Of a DNA stretch of 64,000 nucleotides, positions 45,197 through 57,385 are shown one piece after another. The stretch comes from Moniliophthora roreri (lineage: Eukaryota; Basidiomycota; Agaricomycetes; Agaricales; Marasmiaceae), in the NCBI GenBank assembly GCA_001466705.2, contig LATX02000089.1:558001-622000 (forward strand), read 5' to 3'. A program made the position numbers and the translations under genes. The notes below the pieces were generated by a model that did no database searches, was not told the DNA's origin, and was given only the letters and a program-made list of their open reading frames with translations. Position 1 is the first letter of the stretch. The number at the start of each line of letters is the position of its first letter.

Positions 45197-47987
45197 CTAG
45201 GAACGTTTTATCAGGTCAATGAATTTAATTTTGATCGTTAGAATACCCACCAGTCTGTTCTTTGGCCTTCCGTATTTCGCATAGTTGAATGCCGTCAGTT
45301 CCCTGTCTGAGGGAAGAATTAACACGAGCATCACTTTGGAGAGAGTAATGAACACGTACTTGTGTATTGGTCCTGGTGGTCCTTGATGTACTGGCTAGTA
45401 GGGTAATCCGGAGGATCACAGCCGACATTGGTATGTCCTTGTCGTTGATAGATACGGATATAGTCAAACTTCATCTCAGCAGGGAACTGAAGTGAGCTGA
45501 TATCTAGCGCATCTCCTGCCCAGTTATCTGAAAACACGATCAACGTGACGTCTACGCACTAGAACGACAACAAACTTACGACTGATGCCCATGTTCAGAA
45601 TGGCATACATGGGTTCTTCGGGAATAATTCGTTGATCGATTTGAGTTCCTTCTGGGCCCTTATCTGGACCAACACTTCCTGGGCGCATGGTTACAGTCTG
45701 CTTGCCATCGAGCTGCCAGGTAATGAAGCCATTATCACGGTCGTTGGGGTCAGCCCAGTACTCAAAGCCTGATATTGAAAAAGGTGAGCGCGAGCAATGG
45801 TCAGAAGACACTAGGATCGTACCATATGTGACGTATCTTCCACCGGGAATATCGAAACCATCGTCTGGGACAACGGTCTGAGAGGAGACGGCCTGCTGAA
45901 GGGGAGAGCCTGTATAAGGATTTGGATCCGTTATACTTCGGTTGTATATCTGATAGAACTGAGGAGACTGGTAGAGCAGCATTAGTCAGGCTTGGTGCGT
46001 GAAAGATGGAATCATAATACTCACATTATCGATTTGGTATTCATGCGTGAAAGGTGCGAACTGCACGCTCTGACTGGCAAGGTGGAGTCCCCTTTCGTGC
46101 TGAATTTCGATGATGTCGATCTCAGGGGCGCCACGGCCACGGTATCGCTGTGCGCCCGAGTCTATCTTGCCGTAGGGCCCTGGGTGGTCTTCATTTTGAC
46201 AGGTGCATGAGCTGAGAGACGTTTAGTTACTTTCTATGTTGAAACAATGTACCGCAAGACTCTCACCTTAGTCGTTGACCGTTTAGCACGCTGATCTGGG
46301 AATTGTACTGCGGCCAAATACCATCGGGAAGTGTCACGCCTGCCGGTGCGCCAATTCCATCTTTTGTTGTTTGGTTTGGGAATGTGCCGATATCGCAAGA
46401 ATCGTATCTACGAGCCATAGATCAGTAAGCGGATCCAATGTTCAGAATGTCAAGCCACGCACGAATATGGCCACATGCCGTCGGTAGTCGCCATATATCC
46501 TGCTCGCCCCAAGTTGCCCATCGTCCAAGCACCTGGCCAATAACCGTTTGCCGTGTTACCAGGGGCAGGAAGTTTGACTGATACTTCGATATATCCACCT
46601 GCAAAGACTTGTTGGGACATCTCCTGGTTAGAGCAATTTGAATACATACTACTAAAGCAAAGCTTGTTCCAACTCTGCAGCATGGCGCTTCTGTACGTCA
46701 GATTATGGTTTTGCGCTCGAGTAAACGGTGCCGTAGAACCTGTTACGATAAGCCATTATTATGAATACTTAATCTCAAGTACCAGGGATAGGAAGACGTA
46801 CCCGGTGTCAGAAGCGGCGTTAAGGTGTCAGCAGAATCCATCGTGATAACCAAAGCCCCGTCTCTCGTCATGGCTTGCTGGGGATCGTACCACTCAAGAT
46901 CATTCGTGACCCCATACCAAATATCCACAGCCTCGAAGAAAGGATCATCACCAGGATAGAACGTTCGTCCAGGGCGTTCAAACTCGTCCGAGAAGACGAG
47001 ATCATAAACTTGTCCATCAAATCCGGTACGGGTTTTCACGTCGTCGGGTGTGTCTGGATCAACGAGTGGCCGGGCGCCGTTTAGTATCGGGACTTGTCCG
47101 GTCGCATTGACCCTGCAGCATGAATGTTTCACCGGTCAATACCATAGCGACCACAGCCAAGAGGATGCATGTGCTCACCTGATGTTCCCCTCAATCAATG
47201 CATTCCTCGACCGGTTTACGACGTCTGAGATAACTGGATAGCCCAAGAAGAGCACAACCAGCCCCACTAACAATAACGCTAATGCTCCAATGTTGAAGAA
47301 ACCTCGCCAACTGAGCCAATGCTGGTCAGAACCTCCGCCCTTCTTGTTGAGTAGATGACCTGGAGCGAATAGCTTTTTCCAGGTGTCTGGAGTTGCTTTT
47401 GGATCATGTAAAACATCCTCTTCGTCGTCTGGTAGATGCGAGTCGGTCGCTGGATCGTACACATAAGGAACAATACCTCTGGGTGCAGATCCAGCGCCTG
47501 GGAGGGACGAAACAACGCTGGGCGAATTGAGTACAGCGCGGGGTCCGAGATGTGGTGATGCAGCAGGTGAGGAAGGATGTGATGAGGTCTGAGTGTGATG
47601 GTGGGGAATCGGGTATTTATGGTCGACGTCTCCGTAACTAAACGAGTGAATTGATGAGCGGCTGGAATCGTTCCTGGGCGGTAAGAGACCGTGCGTATCG
47701 GAATAGTTGGACGCCGCAGAACTTCGATTGCTGAATGGCGGACGAAGCTCTTCCTCGGCAGCAAGCCTATACAACACCATTGATCCCTTCGTATTCAACA
47801 TTGATGATGGAGGAGGCCCCTGCAAATTCGGGGGTAAGTTGATATTGCCGCCTGTGGGTGCATTATTTCGAAATGGTGAGCTGCTACGAGAGGCGCTGGT
47901 GCTGCGGGCTCTGGAAGACATAAGGCTCTGGGACTGAGAGTCGTTAGGATGAGGGTAGCCAGGGCTGTTTGGGCTAGAAGTAGCCAT
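45197..47987 (-). CDS. Beta-glucan synthesis-associated protein, KRE6/SKN1 family (GH16)
   Basis: The first exon (47987-47179) encodes a serine/proline-rich cytosolic tail of about 225 residues, then one membrane span ([20 protein letters not shown]). Later exons carry the SKN1 domain: [52 protein letters not shown], the GH16 catalytic box [12 protein letters not shown] with its E-x-D-x-x-E layout, then [28 protein letters not shown] and FDYIRIYQR. In yeast Kre6 and Skn1 are type II membrane proteins of the ER/Golgi or cell surface required for beta-1,6-glucan. The exact 3' end is uncertain: I placed the stop at 45197 after KNRLVGIL, but a terminal intron could change the last residues. Confidence 0.92.
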
Positions 47988-50484
47988 ATCTTGCAGCTAC
48001 TGGAACTGGGACTCTCTTCGCGGAACGATGTGATGTCGAAAAAGGAGTGACGATGGCGAAAGAGAGAAAATGAGAGGAATTGTAAGGGAAGGTGATGGCA
48101 GTTACGACGAGAGTGGGAAACATCGAGAATAAGATGTCGGGAAATGAATTCTGACACGAATCTCGACAACAAACTCAATTGCATCAAATGATGACCAAGC
48201 CGAGACCTCCTTGTAGGCCTAGCGCTCGACGTGTACCTCGAGCGCGCAGCCGTGATTGGTGAAACGGCCATACAGCGCCGCACGTTGGTTCCAGTATTCC
48301 GGTTGTGATGGATGGCCAAAAGTGGCTATCGTGGGTGAGAAGCTGATATATAGTGCCGTACGGCGAGCAGTAGAGAACCAACTCGCTTCCTTGCCCATAT
48401 GGTCCTCTAAATTTCACCGTGCAGAAGCTCCGCAGAAACCACCCGTGGTCGAGATAGTGGTGAAGTGAAGAAGTGAAGCTAGTTGTCAGGTAGGTGCGGC
48501 TTGGTCATACAGGGATAATGGGGGGCAAGGCCAAAATACGCAGTAGGTTTGGTTTCGGGAAAGTGGCTAGACTTGTGTAGTCCTGCGTGGCGGCAGGACG
48601 GGAGGGGCGGGCTGTTCGGTGTAATGTTAGCGGACCACTTGCGTATAGAAAGTATCAAGACATTGTCAATCTTACCTCGTTGCACCTTCGAACACCAACC
48701 CGCATAGCCCGACTACATGTATCTGGTTAACTGTCCATGAATAACCACTTCTCACCACTTCATTCCCGATATTCAGAATATATGGCGTGGCAATCGCACT
48801 ATGAAGAGTTGTCAACATTGGACATACACATACCACAAGCGAAGGACTTACTGAAGTGGACAACCAAACCTCGGCCCCCGACTCGACAACTTTCCATGAC
48901 AAGGATTTCCAACCAGAATTGGTGGTCGCTACGACCGGGTGGTTCTGCAACGATTCAGCGAAATGACGTTTCCGTTGCCACAAGGTCTCGCCACCTGGCA
49001 GCGGCAAAGGCATTCCTGCGGCTACCGACGAACGAAGAAAAAACTATGAGGTCTTTTGTGAAGCTTCCTCGCTGTCGACGACCACGGTCAAGAAGATAGG
49101 CACTGCCCCTTTAGCGGAACCAGGGTCGCAGCATGCAACCATCCGAAGCTGGGTCTCTGCAAAGCAATGGTGCGACTGGGAAGGGCTCAAAGTCGTGGTC
49201 GACCTTCAAATGGATCCACGCATGATAACCAACGACGTCGCGGGCTGGATTCATGTGACCCTTTACTAGACGAATGGGATGGATCGGAGGGTCCGTGAGC
49301 GAGTTGTCGGCGTGGGGGTATGGGTAACTTGCTAGCTCGATAGGTATAACATCCAATTTAAAAGCACATTCTTGCTGCTATGAGCTACGCTACGTTGATG
49401 GGGAGCTCCAGCTCGACCCTATAGAAAGCCTGTCTGAAATTAGTACAAGAAAGAGTTGGATCAAGTTTGAAAATCGCACTTCTCGGGCTCCAAAAGCTAC
49501 CGACTGGACTTTGATGACGAGTAGCTGCGATGACTGAGGGAAATGAAGTTTGAGGAAAGTAGCGCCATTCCGTTTAAGCGATTGATGAAAATGGACTCTC
49601 TGGTAGAAAATCCGTTGCAGGAGGTTTCCGAATCGTAGCAAGAGATAGTGATAGGCGGGGAACGATGAGCTCAGGCTGAAAAAATTGCCGGCGGCATTCC
49701 AAATTACATAATCTCGTGAAACGACTCTGCTCGGAACCACTCACTCGACATACTACGCAAGCTACTGGAAATTTAATTTAGGTCGGGTACTAGCTATTGG
49801 ATGGGTTATGAGCCCACTTCAAGTGCATTTCAGGACTACTTACTCCGATTTCTCCTCCGCGATACCCGCCGCGTACTTAAGCTTTCGATGATATCAGTGA
49901 ACCTTCTGTTCGTTGGACTATGTATGGTTATCACAGGTTTTGCTCATAGCGCACAAAGGCTGTGAAGAAAATGAAGCTAGCTATGGAGTCCATCATCTGT
50001 CTGCTGCAGAACATTGTTGATATGAAAGTACGTATTTGTTTCCCGTTTTGAAGGCGGCTTACTACATCCTCCAGTTGAACTCATCATATTATTGACAGGA
50101 GATCATGCTCTCTACATAATACCCATCGATGTTTTTCGCTTCCAAAATGCGAGTGGCGGGACCCTGGGAACTTCGACGTCTGTTTCCTCTACCCCGGGGC
50201 AACCAGTCCAGCTGTTTCATGGCCACCAGTGACTGTTAGAATAGCTTCCTTGGCTTGCTCTGCAGCTCACGTAGAACAATTACAAGTAATGCACGATAAG
50301 AGGACTTCAAGCGTGGGCTTCCGGGTTGACAGATTTGACAGTGATTAAATAGATTTCGGCTTGGGCGGCGAATAAGGTTATGTCCCACAAGTGCTACTGA
50401 TTCTCGTAAAGCTCATTTGCATCGAGATACTATGATCATGAGGCGATACGGCTGCCCGTCGAAACCCCAGTTTCCCCCATTACC
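47988..50484. other. About 2.5 kb without a confident gene
   Basis: The left part should hold the promoter of the KRE6/SKN1-like gene. Minus-strand frames at 48672-49013 (GGETLWQRKRHFAESLQNH) and 49111-49740 (VVGYHAWIHLKVDHDFEPF) look partly gene-like, but I cannot assign a family or a full exon chain. Confidence 0.35.
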
Positions 50485-52103
50485 ATGATGCCTGGGATCT
50501 CGACGCCAATTTCACAAAACGCTTCCTGCTTGCACGCAGATATATTGTCTGATATATTCCTCCTTTGTGTGCCACCTGAAGGAGGGACTTTTCTTCTGAA
50601 AGAGTCACCATGGAAACTTGGGCAGGTCTGCAGGTCAGTGCGCTTCATTGAAACAGAAATGCACAAGCGCTGACAATGCGACGTTCGTTCATGATTTATC
50701 GTAGGCATTGGCGATATATAGTCCTGAATACTCCACTCCTTTGGGACAGGCTCAAAATCAATACTCGGGACGGGAGAAACATATCTCGTGCTTGCGGCAT
50801 TCTCGTCGAATGCCTCCGAAGAGCGGCGGATAACAAGCTTCAACTATCTATTACAGCAGACGTCGCGTATGAATATTACGACTGCCAGCCTCTGTACGAC
50901 CTTGTTCTTGATCGCTGTGAAGATTGGGAATCTTTGAAACTCGTTATATTTGGACAAGTTCCTCCAATTATTCCGCCGCCAGGTGCGAAGCTCTCCTCCC
51001 TTCGCAGATTCGAGATCAGGCCCCAACTTCTCGGAGTTCTCCGAGCCAGTGGCACAGATACAGGAATATTGAAATCGTTGATGCAAACTGTCCAACGAGC
51101 ACCCTCGGTAGAGTATGCGTGCTTTGATGGGACTTCCCTCATAGACAGACACATGTTGTCTGGTGCCATCCCGGGTACTGCATGGGTGAACCTGCGGACG
51201 CTAGAGCTGCACACATACGAAGGGGCAGACCTAATCTCAGTACTCTCCAATTGCTCGTCGCGGCTTGAGAGACTTATTCTCGCCGAGCTGAACGTAGCTA
51301 TCCCTGTTGATGGAGATGTAGTGGAATTTCCGGTGCTCAAAACACTCAAATTGAAGCGATTTGCACCATATTGGTTGCGTAGATTGTCTCTTCCGCGGTT
51401 AGAGCACCTTGTCCTCACGTACCTGGACATTCAAAGAGACACGTCTCCCTTGTTCGATATGGTACAGCGGCAGGGCTTCTCGATCCGCTCCGTTTCATTC
51501 ATTGACATCGTCTTCATGGACGTCACTGTCGAACGCTTTTTGCGACTCACTCCACATGCCACCACCCTCACCGTCACTGGAACGGTTTTTCCATACATAT
51601 TCGATCGCATTGCCTTGGATAAAAACATACTTCCTCATCTGACAACACTCGTTGTCAGACCTTCAACCTGGATGGACAATCGAATAATTTCTCCACCCCT
51701 AGCGACTATCCTCCGTGTAGTGGTGTCCAGGCTTGATACTTTGAAGGTCGTAAAGGTCGAAGCTCTCCTCCGGCCTTGCGAAACTGAGGTAGTTGAGCAA
51801 ATACGGTCACTTCACAGGCACGGCATCTTAGTGGAAGTGAAAGTATTGCCAGTGAAGGATGGCGAGTACCTGGAAGTTCCAGAGATAATACTACTCATGA
51901 GTGGCGCGATGATCTTCACACCGTTGTTTGGTTCGAAACCGACGATCAGGAATCCTGAAGAGGCCAGTTTGCTCTACTTTTCGTTTCTTGTTACTCATCT
52001 TAGATCGCCACATCCAGATGTATCTTCTGCTTGGATATTTACTCGACAGATTGGAAGACGAGGATCATTATTCTCCATCTATCGTAAAGGTGACTTCAAA
52101 TAA
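50485..52103 (+). CDS. F-box protein with leucine-rich C-terminal region
   Basis: Two exons (50485-50633 and 50705-52103) give 515 aa. The F-box is split by the 71-nt intron: LHADILSDIFLLCVPPEGG, then SPWKLGQVCR, joined to HWRYIVLNTPLLWDRLKI. This has the family's conserved leucine/isoleucine spacing and the closing W. The remaining 430 residues contain irregular leucine-rich segments (LRTLELHTYEGADLISVLS, FPVLKTLKLKRF, LEHLVLTYLDI). Such proteins couple a substrate to SCF ubiquitin ligase through Skp1, and mushrooms have very large families of them; the target is unknown. Its 3' end converges on the oxalate decarboxylase gene with 247 bases between. Confidence 0.8.
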
Positions 52104-52350
52104 TATTGGTTTGTTGGTGTAACTAAACACGGAGCATAGAGGTACTACAGTGAACATCTGGCCCCGTTATCACTTCTGCCCCACGGAGGCCAATACAATA
52201 TCAGGGAACGGGCAAACAAGCTTTTCGAGAAATGGAAGAAAATACGAAGCTGCTGATAATTTTGGAGACGCTAATCATTACAAGCCCGACAGAGTACTTT
52301 CTAAATAATATAATACAATCTTCTGAGCTACGAGTCTATGGTTTATCATG

Positions 52351-54695
52351 CTATTGATCCTGCAGCTTCATCATCCACTCAAACCGGTCCTTTTTATCCT
52401 TCAAAGGCGCTACTACCACCGCTTTCTTCTTGTTCAGCTTTGAGACAGTCTTGTCGTCCAACCCCAGGTGCGCTTTCACCAACGCAGGAGGTGTAAGAGC
52501 AAGCCACTGCAAAACAAATCATGTAAGTAAACAGATTGAATGGATACCGAGTTTGAGCGAACCTGTGATAAGCTGACGTCCTGGAATACGTCTGAAGTTG
52601 GGCGGGGGCGCATTGAGCGAAATGCTGATATTGAAAGGCATGTACCTACCACTATTGAAAATTTCGAGGAATTTAAGAGGAGTATCGCCAGTATTCTCGA
52701 CGTAGTGACCTGAGAGTTCCATGTTAGAATTGTTCACTGAACGGTGCGACAGTGCTTGTGCTTACCCATCGAAGCTGGGATGTACCCTAACGAGGAAAAA
52801 GTATCAATATCTGTCATATCTGGTTCATCTTCGTGAGCACTTACCAATGTCACCACCCTAAGTACTTTATGTCAGCTAGTATGTTGTGAATGATGAGGCT
52901 TTCTAACATACTTGGAAGTTGAACGTCCTCGCATTTCCTTGAGATGCGAATATCGTTACCCGAGCTTGACCCTCGCTGTATTTGAGAGTCAGTCGTAGCA
53001 GATACATCAAAGCTGAGTGCCACATACAGGAAGAACGACCACTCGTCCATCGTTGGATGCCACTGCAGACGAACGTTTGTCAACGCGTGTAGCCTTCAAT
53101 ATCCACCAACTCACATGAAGCTCACTGTGGTCGAAATGAGCTTAAGTGCGAAATAGGGATTGTATGTCCACTCACCGAAGCGCACCAGGCTCAACCGTAA
53201 CCTCAGCAACAGCAATCGAGGTCGACACCCCAAACGTCTTCGAATCAACAATCTTAACACTTCCTCCAGCCAGAGGGGTAGCCGGGACCTTCGATAGTGC
53301 GTATGTGTAAGGTTCTGGGACTTGACCTTGAGGGCTTGAAGGTGCGTCGGCATTTTCGGGTGCAGCTGGAGAATGGTGAGCCAGGTGGAGAGGCAAGGGC
53401 GGAGAAGGTACGCACTGCCAGGGAAGATATATAGTTCGCGTGCCGGAATGTGAGAGAAGGCGTCCGAATCTTCATCGACTTGAAAATTCTTCCGAATTAC
53501 TAGCAACTAAATGAGATTCAAGATAGGAATGTAAGATGAGAGGCGAGCCTTCCGCAGGAACGTGAGCCAGCCAGTCGGTAAGCTGAAACCAGTCGTCAGA
53601 GCTCTATGATCGTCGGTACGACAAGTGTCGAAGGTACCAGGAAGGTCTCGTCTTCGCTGAAGTTTCCGTCCGGGAAAATCTACGAGAACCGGTTAAAGGC
53701 TGACTATAAGGATATGAGTGTCCAAGAGCACGCACAAGAAGGAATTCGGAGCCTTCTGGATCGTCTCCAGTTGCTTGTAGCGAATGAGGAATACCAGCAG
53801 GGAAGAACCAAAGGTCACCAGGTTTCTGACATGACGATGATGAACAAGCGGAACTGAGTAGCCAACAAGAATTACGCACAACATTCGCAACGAAATTTCT
53901 TCCTTCCTGATCTACGGCTGTTACCTGGGTTGTACCCTACGCGAAAGACCTTGAAGTTTAGCACAGGCCATCGTACTTGTCTCCATAGTCACCTTGAGAA
54001 CGTATGCCCACTGCGAAGCGATATATCAAGCAAGAATCAGGCTCATTCGTCACATCACATACCTCAGAAGTCTTGTGCCAGTGTAACTCGCGAATTGCTC
54101 CTGCTTCCAACCTCATATTCACTCCAGCAATATCTTTTGGAAAAGGTAGTACGCGTCATTGGCCAAGTGGTATTCATGAGCAAAAAAAACCCATACTCTT
54201 CGCGATAGGCATCATCTTTACTGCTCAGTGAGATCACCATGAGCCAAGAGAATTGTCGTAGGTCCGAAGGTAACGCACCGTTCTGTTGCCGAGCCCATCC
54301 ACCAGTCTGGATACGATTACTACTAAAGCTGAATGGCCATTTAGCGTTTCCACTGCAGGAAGCTATGAGATGCGTGTTTCTGGTCAAAAAGGTGAAAGAA
54401 ACACGTACATTTGGCCGTTGTCAGTCGTGGGCGGGGCAAGCAAGTCTGGGTTCTGAAGGTTCATTTGGGGATTATCCGGTCCCAGAACGGATGAGCCAAG
54501 GGAGCTACGCATTGGCTTGGGTTCCGAAGGTGAGCTATCGGGGCCCCAGAGAGGGTAGTTGGGATCTGTAGTTGCATATGGGACAGTTGAAGCTGGGTCA
54601 GGAGCCGAAGTTGAACTGGGAGAGATTGGCGCTTGAATTGCAACGCGACTGAAGGTCAGCAGCGCAAGCAAGGTGGGAGCACGTATGAGACACAT
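52351..54695 (-). CDS. Secreted bicupin oxalate decarboxylase
   Basis: About 19 exons on the minus strand, with the ATG at 54695 before a signal peptide ([20 protein letters not shown]). Cupin 1 has [20 protein letters not shown], the metal site [16 protein letters not shown] and [17 protein letters not shown]. Cupin 2 has [29 protein letters not shown] and [20 protein letters not shown]. These are the two manganese sites of the family, which splits oxalate into formate and CO2; wood- and litter-decay fungi use it to control secreted oxalate and pH. Exons of 10 nt (53115-53124, inside the second metal motif) and 13 nt (52845-52857) are needed to keep the motifs. One intron (53500-53548) appears to have a GC donor. 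A TATA box lies about 55 bases upstream. Confidence 0.9.
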
Positions 54696-54748
54696 TGGGG
54701 AGAGGAGGGAAGGAAAAGACGGCCATTCCATTTAAAGTCTGTATGTCT

Positions 54749-54756
54749 CTTATATA
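54749..54756 (-). promoter_or_regulatory. TATA box of the oxalate decarboxylase gene
   Basis: TATATAAG on the minus strand, 54 bases before the ATG at 54695. It supports that start over the upstream ATG at 54731. Confidence 0.55.
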
Positions 54757-56783
54757 CGTCAGATATGATGATCAGGAGGATGCAGTAGGCAAAATGTGGA
54801 TATAGACCTTGATGTACACGTTGTCGGAATAAGGTATTTTTGGTCATCTGCCCAGCAAAGGTGAGACTCGACTTTTTTAAAGAGAGAGCAACATACGGAA
54901 TACTGAGCTCGCAGCTACCTCCATTATCTCCGTCGACACCGAGGGCCGAGTATTCTTGCGCAGTAAACGATGACATTGAAGTACCTGGGGTGTGGGTGTG
55001 ACTCGGAAAGGTGGTAAAGTCATAAGCCGGCTATTTCAAAAAAAAAAAAAAGCGACCTCGGTCCTCGGGGCTCTAAAAAAGCGGTTCTGTTTCTGGCTCC
55101 GGTAAGGTCCTTGCAGTACTAATGAGTCAACGACGACTTGTACAGCGATTAGGTCACTCACAACAACGTCTGTTGAGCCGAAAATACGAGTAAAATAGCC
55201 GTCCATTTTTTACCATGAGCTAGGGCCACATGAGAGTTCAATCGGACCGTCGTTGTTGACTCGACTTGTGTTTGCCAAACACGCCGGTCCTTAGCACGTG
55301 CTCTCAACAAGCGCTCGTTTTAGCGCACCGATTACTCTCCGAAGTTCGAACCTCCAACCGTAACTTTACCCTGAGGCTTTCAGCCAAGACGGAATAATTA
55401 GTCTTTTTCTTTCTTTCTTTTTTCTTCTTTCTCGACAAGGTAAGCTAGGCATAGCCAACATTTCAATTGCTATCATCGCTCGTCTGTTATTCATAGATTC
55501 TACAGCGTAAATCCATTCGACTACTGCGGAAACCAGGAGTTCGCTAGCTCCATACTCCGGGGTTTTTGCAGGTTAAGCCACTACGTCATGAAAAGCGAGA
55601 TCCTGGAGAGTTTGAAGAGCAAACTATCATGGGCCTCTTGCGGTGTTTGTCGCTTGTCTGTACAAGAATCAGAAACCTTAAGACAAGGATTGAGGTCGGC
55701 TATAGCTGTGGATCAATAGGAGTGAGGAGGGATTGATGGAAACTGGTCGGAAAAGTCTGCGGAGAATGGAGCGGGTGGAGAAGATGGGACTCGGTGTCGG
55801 AAGGTTATCGGAGCCAAAGTGGGATTCACCTCGAAGCGCATTGGAAATCCTTCAACATTAGTATCCCGCTTCCACCTCATACATCGAACGTTGTACCGCT
55901 TCCCCAGTCCACCAGCACCCGTGGTGTCTGTGAGGGAGGCTAGTATGATCCAGAACCATGCCCTCCGGGGCCACGCGTAGGACACAAAAAAGTTCGCTGG
56001 TGCACGATGAAGCCTCTCAGCGCGTTCCTATTGCTCTGGCATCCTATTAGCAAACCATCCTATGAACTCGCCCGCTGCTGTTTATGCATACGAGATATCA
56101 TTCCGGTGCCTCCGAACACACAGGCATGGATGTTTTATCTGCAGGGACCGATCGGTGGAGGCAGCGACAAGCACATCCACTACTGGGACATAGAGCGATG
56201 GTTTTGGCGAGCTCGTCATGGTTCTGAAGAAGTTTTCGCTTCCGAATCTTGCAAAAGTCTTCTCATGCCCTTGAATGTTGGATGATGACATTAGCCGGGG
56301 AAAGGCACCGAATTATCATCGTACCACACCAAAGGTACGTTCTAGACCTCGAGTTGTATAATTTACGGCTGACAAAGTTACTCACGGTAAAGGAGATAAT
56401 TCCAAAGATGGACGCCGTCTTTGACCCAACCATCGTGGAATCGACCATTATTCCCAAACGGCTACTCGTATTAGGGTCAGAACCCCACAGCCTCTGCCCC
56501 ACATAATTTGATGATTCCTTTAATATATACTGCCAGCTGTGATGATGCTTCAGATTTAGAGGATGCTTCTCATGGTGGCCGGCCGTTGGGAGAGGAAGGT
56601 GAAATTGCCATTGCAGTCGATGCATCGTGGACGGAGCCGGTACTCGCTGTCGACAAAGGAGAGCTACCAACCCGAGATGAGGCCGGTTGAAGTCGCTCCC
56701 CGTGTGGTCTGGAAGACGTTCCAGCTGCTGATCATGTCGTATTCGTCTATACCTTCACTCTGGTTCACTTGCCTGCAAAATTG
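54757..56783. other. No confident gene; homopolymer tracts
   Basis: Includes a run of 14 A at 55038-55051 and a pyrimidine tract (CTTTTTCTTTCTTTCTTTTT-like) at 55402-55435. A minus-strand frame at 55713-55985 (LASLTDTTGAGGLGKRYNV) and plus-strand frames at 56007-56285 and 56508-56690 (GEIAIAVDASWTEPVLAVDK) are possibly exons of unrecognised genes. Confidence 0.35.
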
Positions 56784-57385
56784 GCGTCACACCGCCTCGC
56801 TTCCCAAAGTCTTACACTCCTACCCGTTCCACTTGATACTTGCCATGACGACGAGACTACGAAACCGTCTCCTGGTACCTACCTTCTGCGCATAGGTGCC
56901 AGTGCCTGTTATATCGCTTGTGGCGAAGCTGGTATCATTAACTGGCACATATGATCTGTGAAGGAAGCTTCTGAGCTCACACTGTCCCGTTGGTGGTGCT
57001 CTGAAACATGCTTACGTGGGGAAATCGCCGATTTCTTCGCTGCTAGCCTCGTGGTTCAATAACTGATTGCATTCACCGCAGCTCCACCCAAATTGAACCA
57101 GAAGGTTCATGATCTATCGTATTACCTTACCTGTCAGTGCTTTCAACGTAGCACCTGCTGTTTGAGGTTCTGCCGGAGGCGCAGAAGCCACCCACGTCGT
57201 CTCACTTCACCTCTGCAAAGGAGAGCTCCCACACTCGAACGAGTGTGGTAATTTACTCCTCTTGATAGCTTCAAAGCTAGCCATATGGATTCTGGATAAC
57301 CTTTCCAGGTCCATCAGGCATGCATCGGAGGGGTAGACTGCGGATGGTTAGACACCTCCGACATCGATACAGCAATCCGTTCTTA
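56784..57385 (+). repeat. Plus-strand member of an inverted dispersed pair
   Basis: Matches the minus strand of 63250-63860 along its length: TACACTCCTACCCGTTCCAC, TGATACTTGCCATGACGACG, CGTCTCCTGGTACCTA, CATGCTTACGTGGGGAAATC, GCCTCGTGGTTCAA, CGCAGCTCCACCCAA, ATGATCTATCGT, and ACATCGATACAGC. A possible coding trace is DTCHDDETTKPSPGTY here against DTCNDDDNTKLSPGAY there. A 20-nt perfect hairpin (57228-57247) lies inside. Probably two decayed copies of one unrecognised gene or element. Confidence 0.55.

Noticed and set aside
55038..55051. Run of 14 A as a retroposon tail
   Set aside because: No coding relic or target-site duplication beside it; kept as a simple homopolymer.
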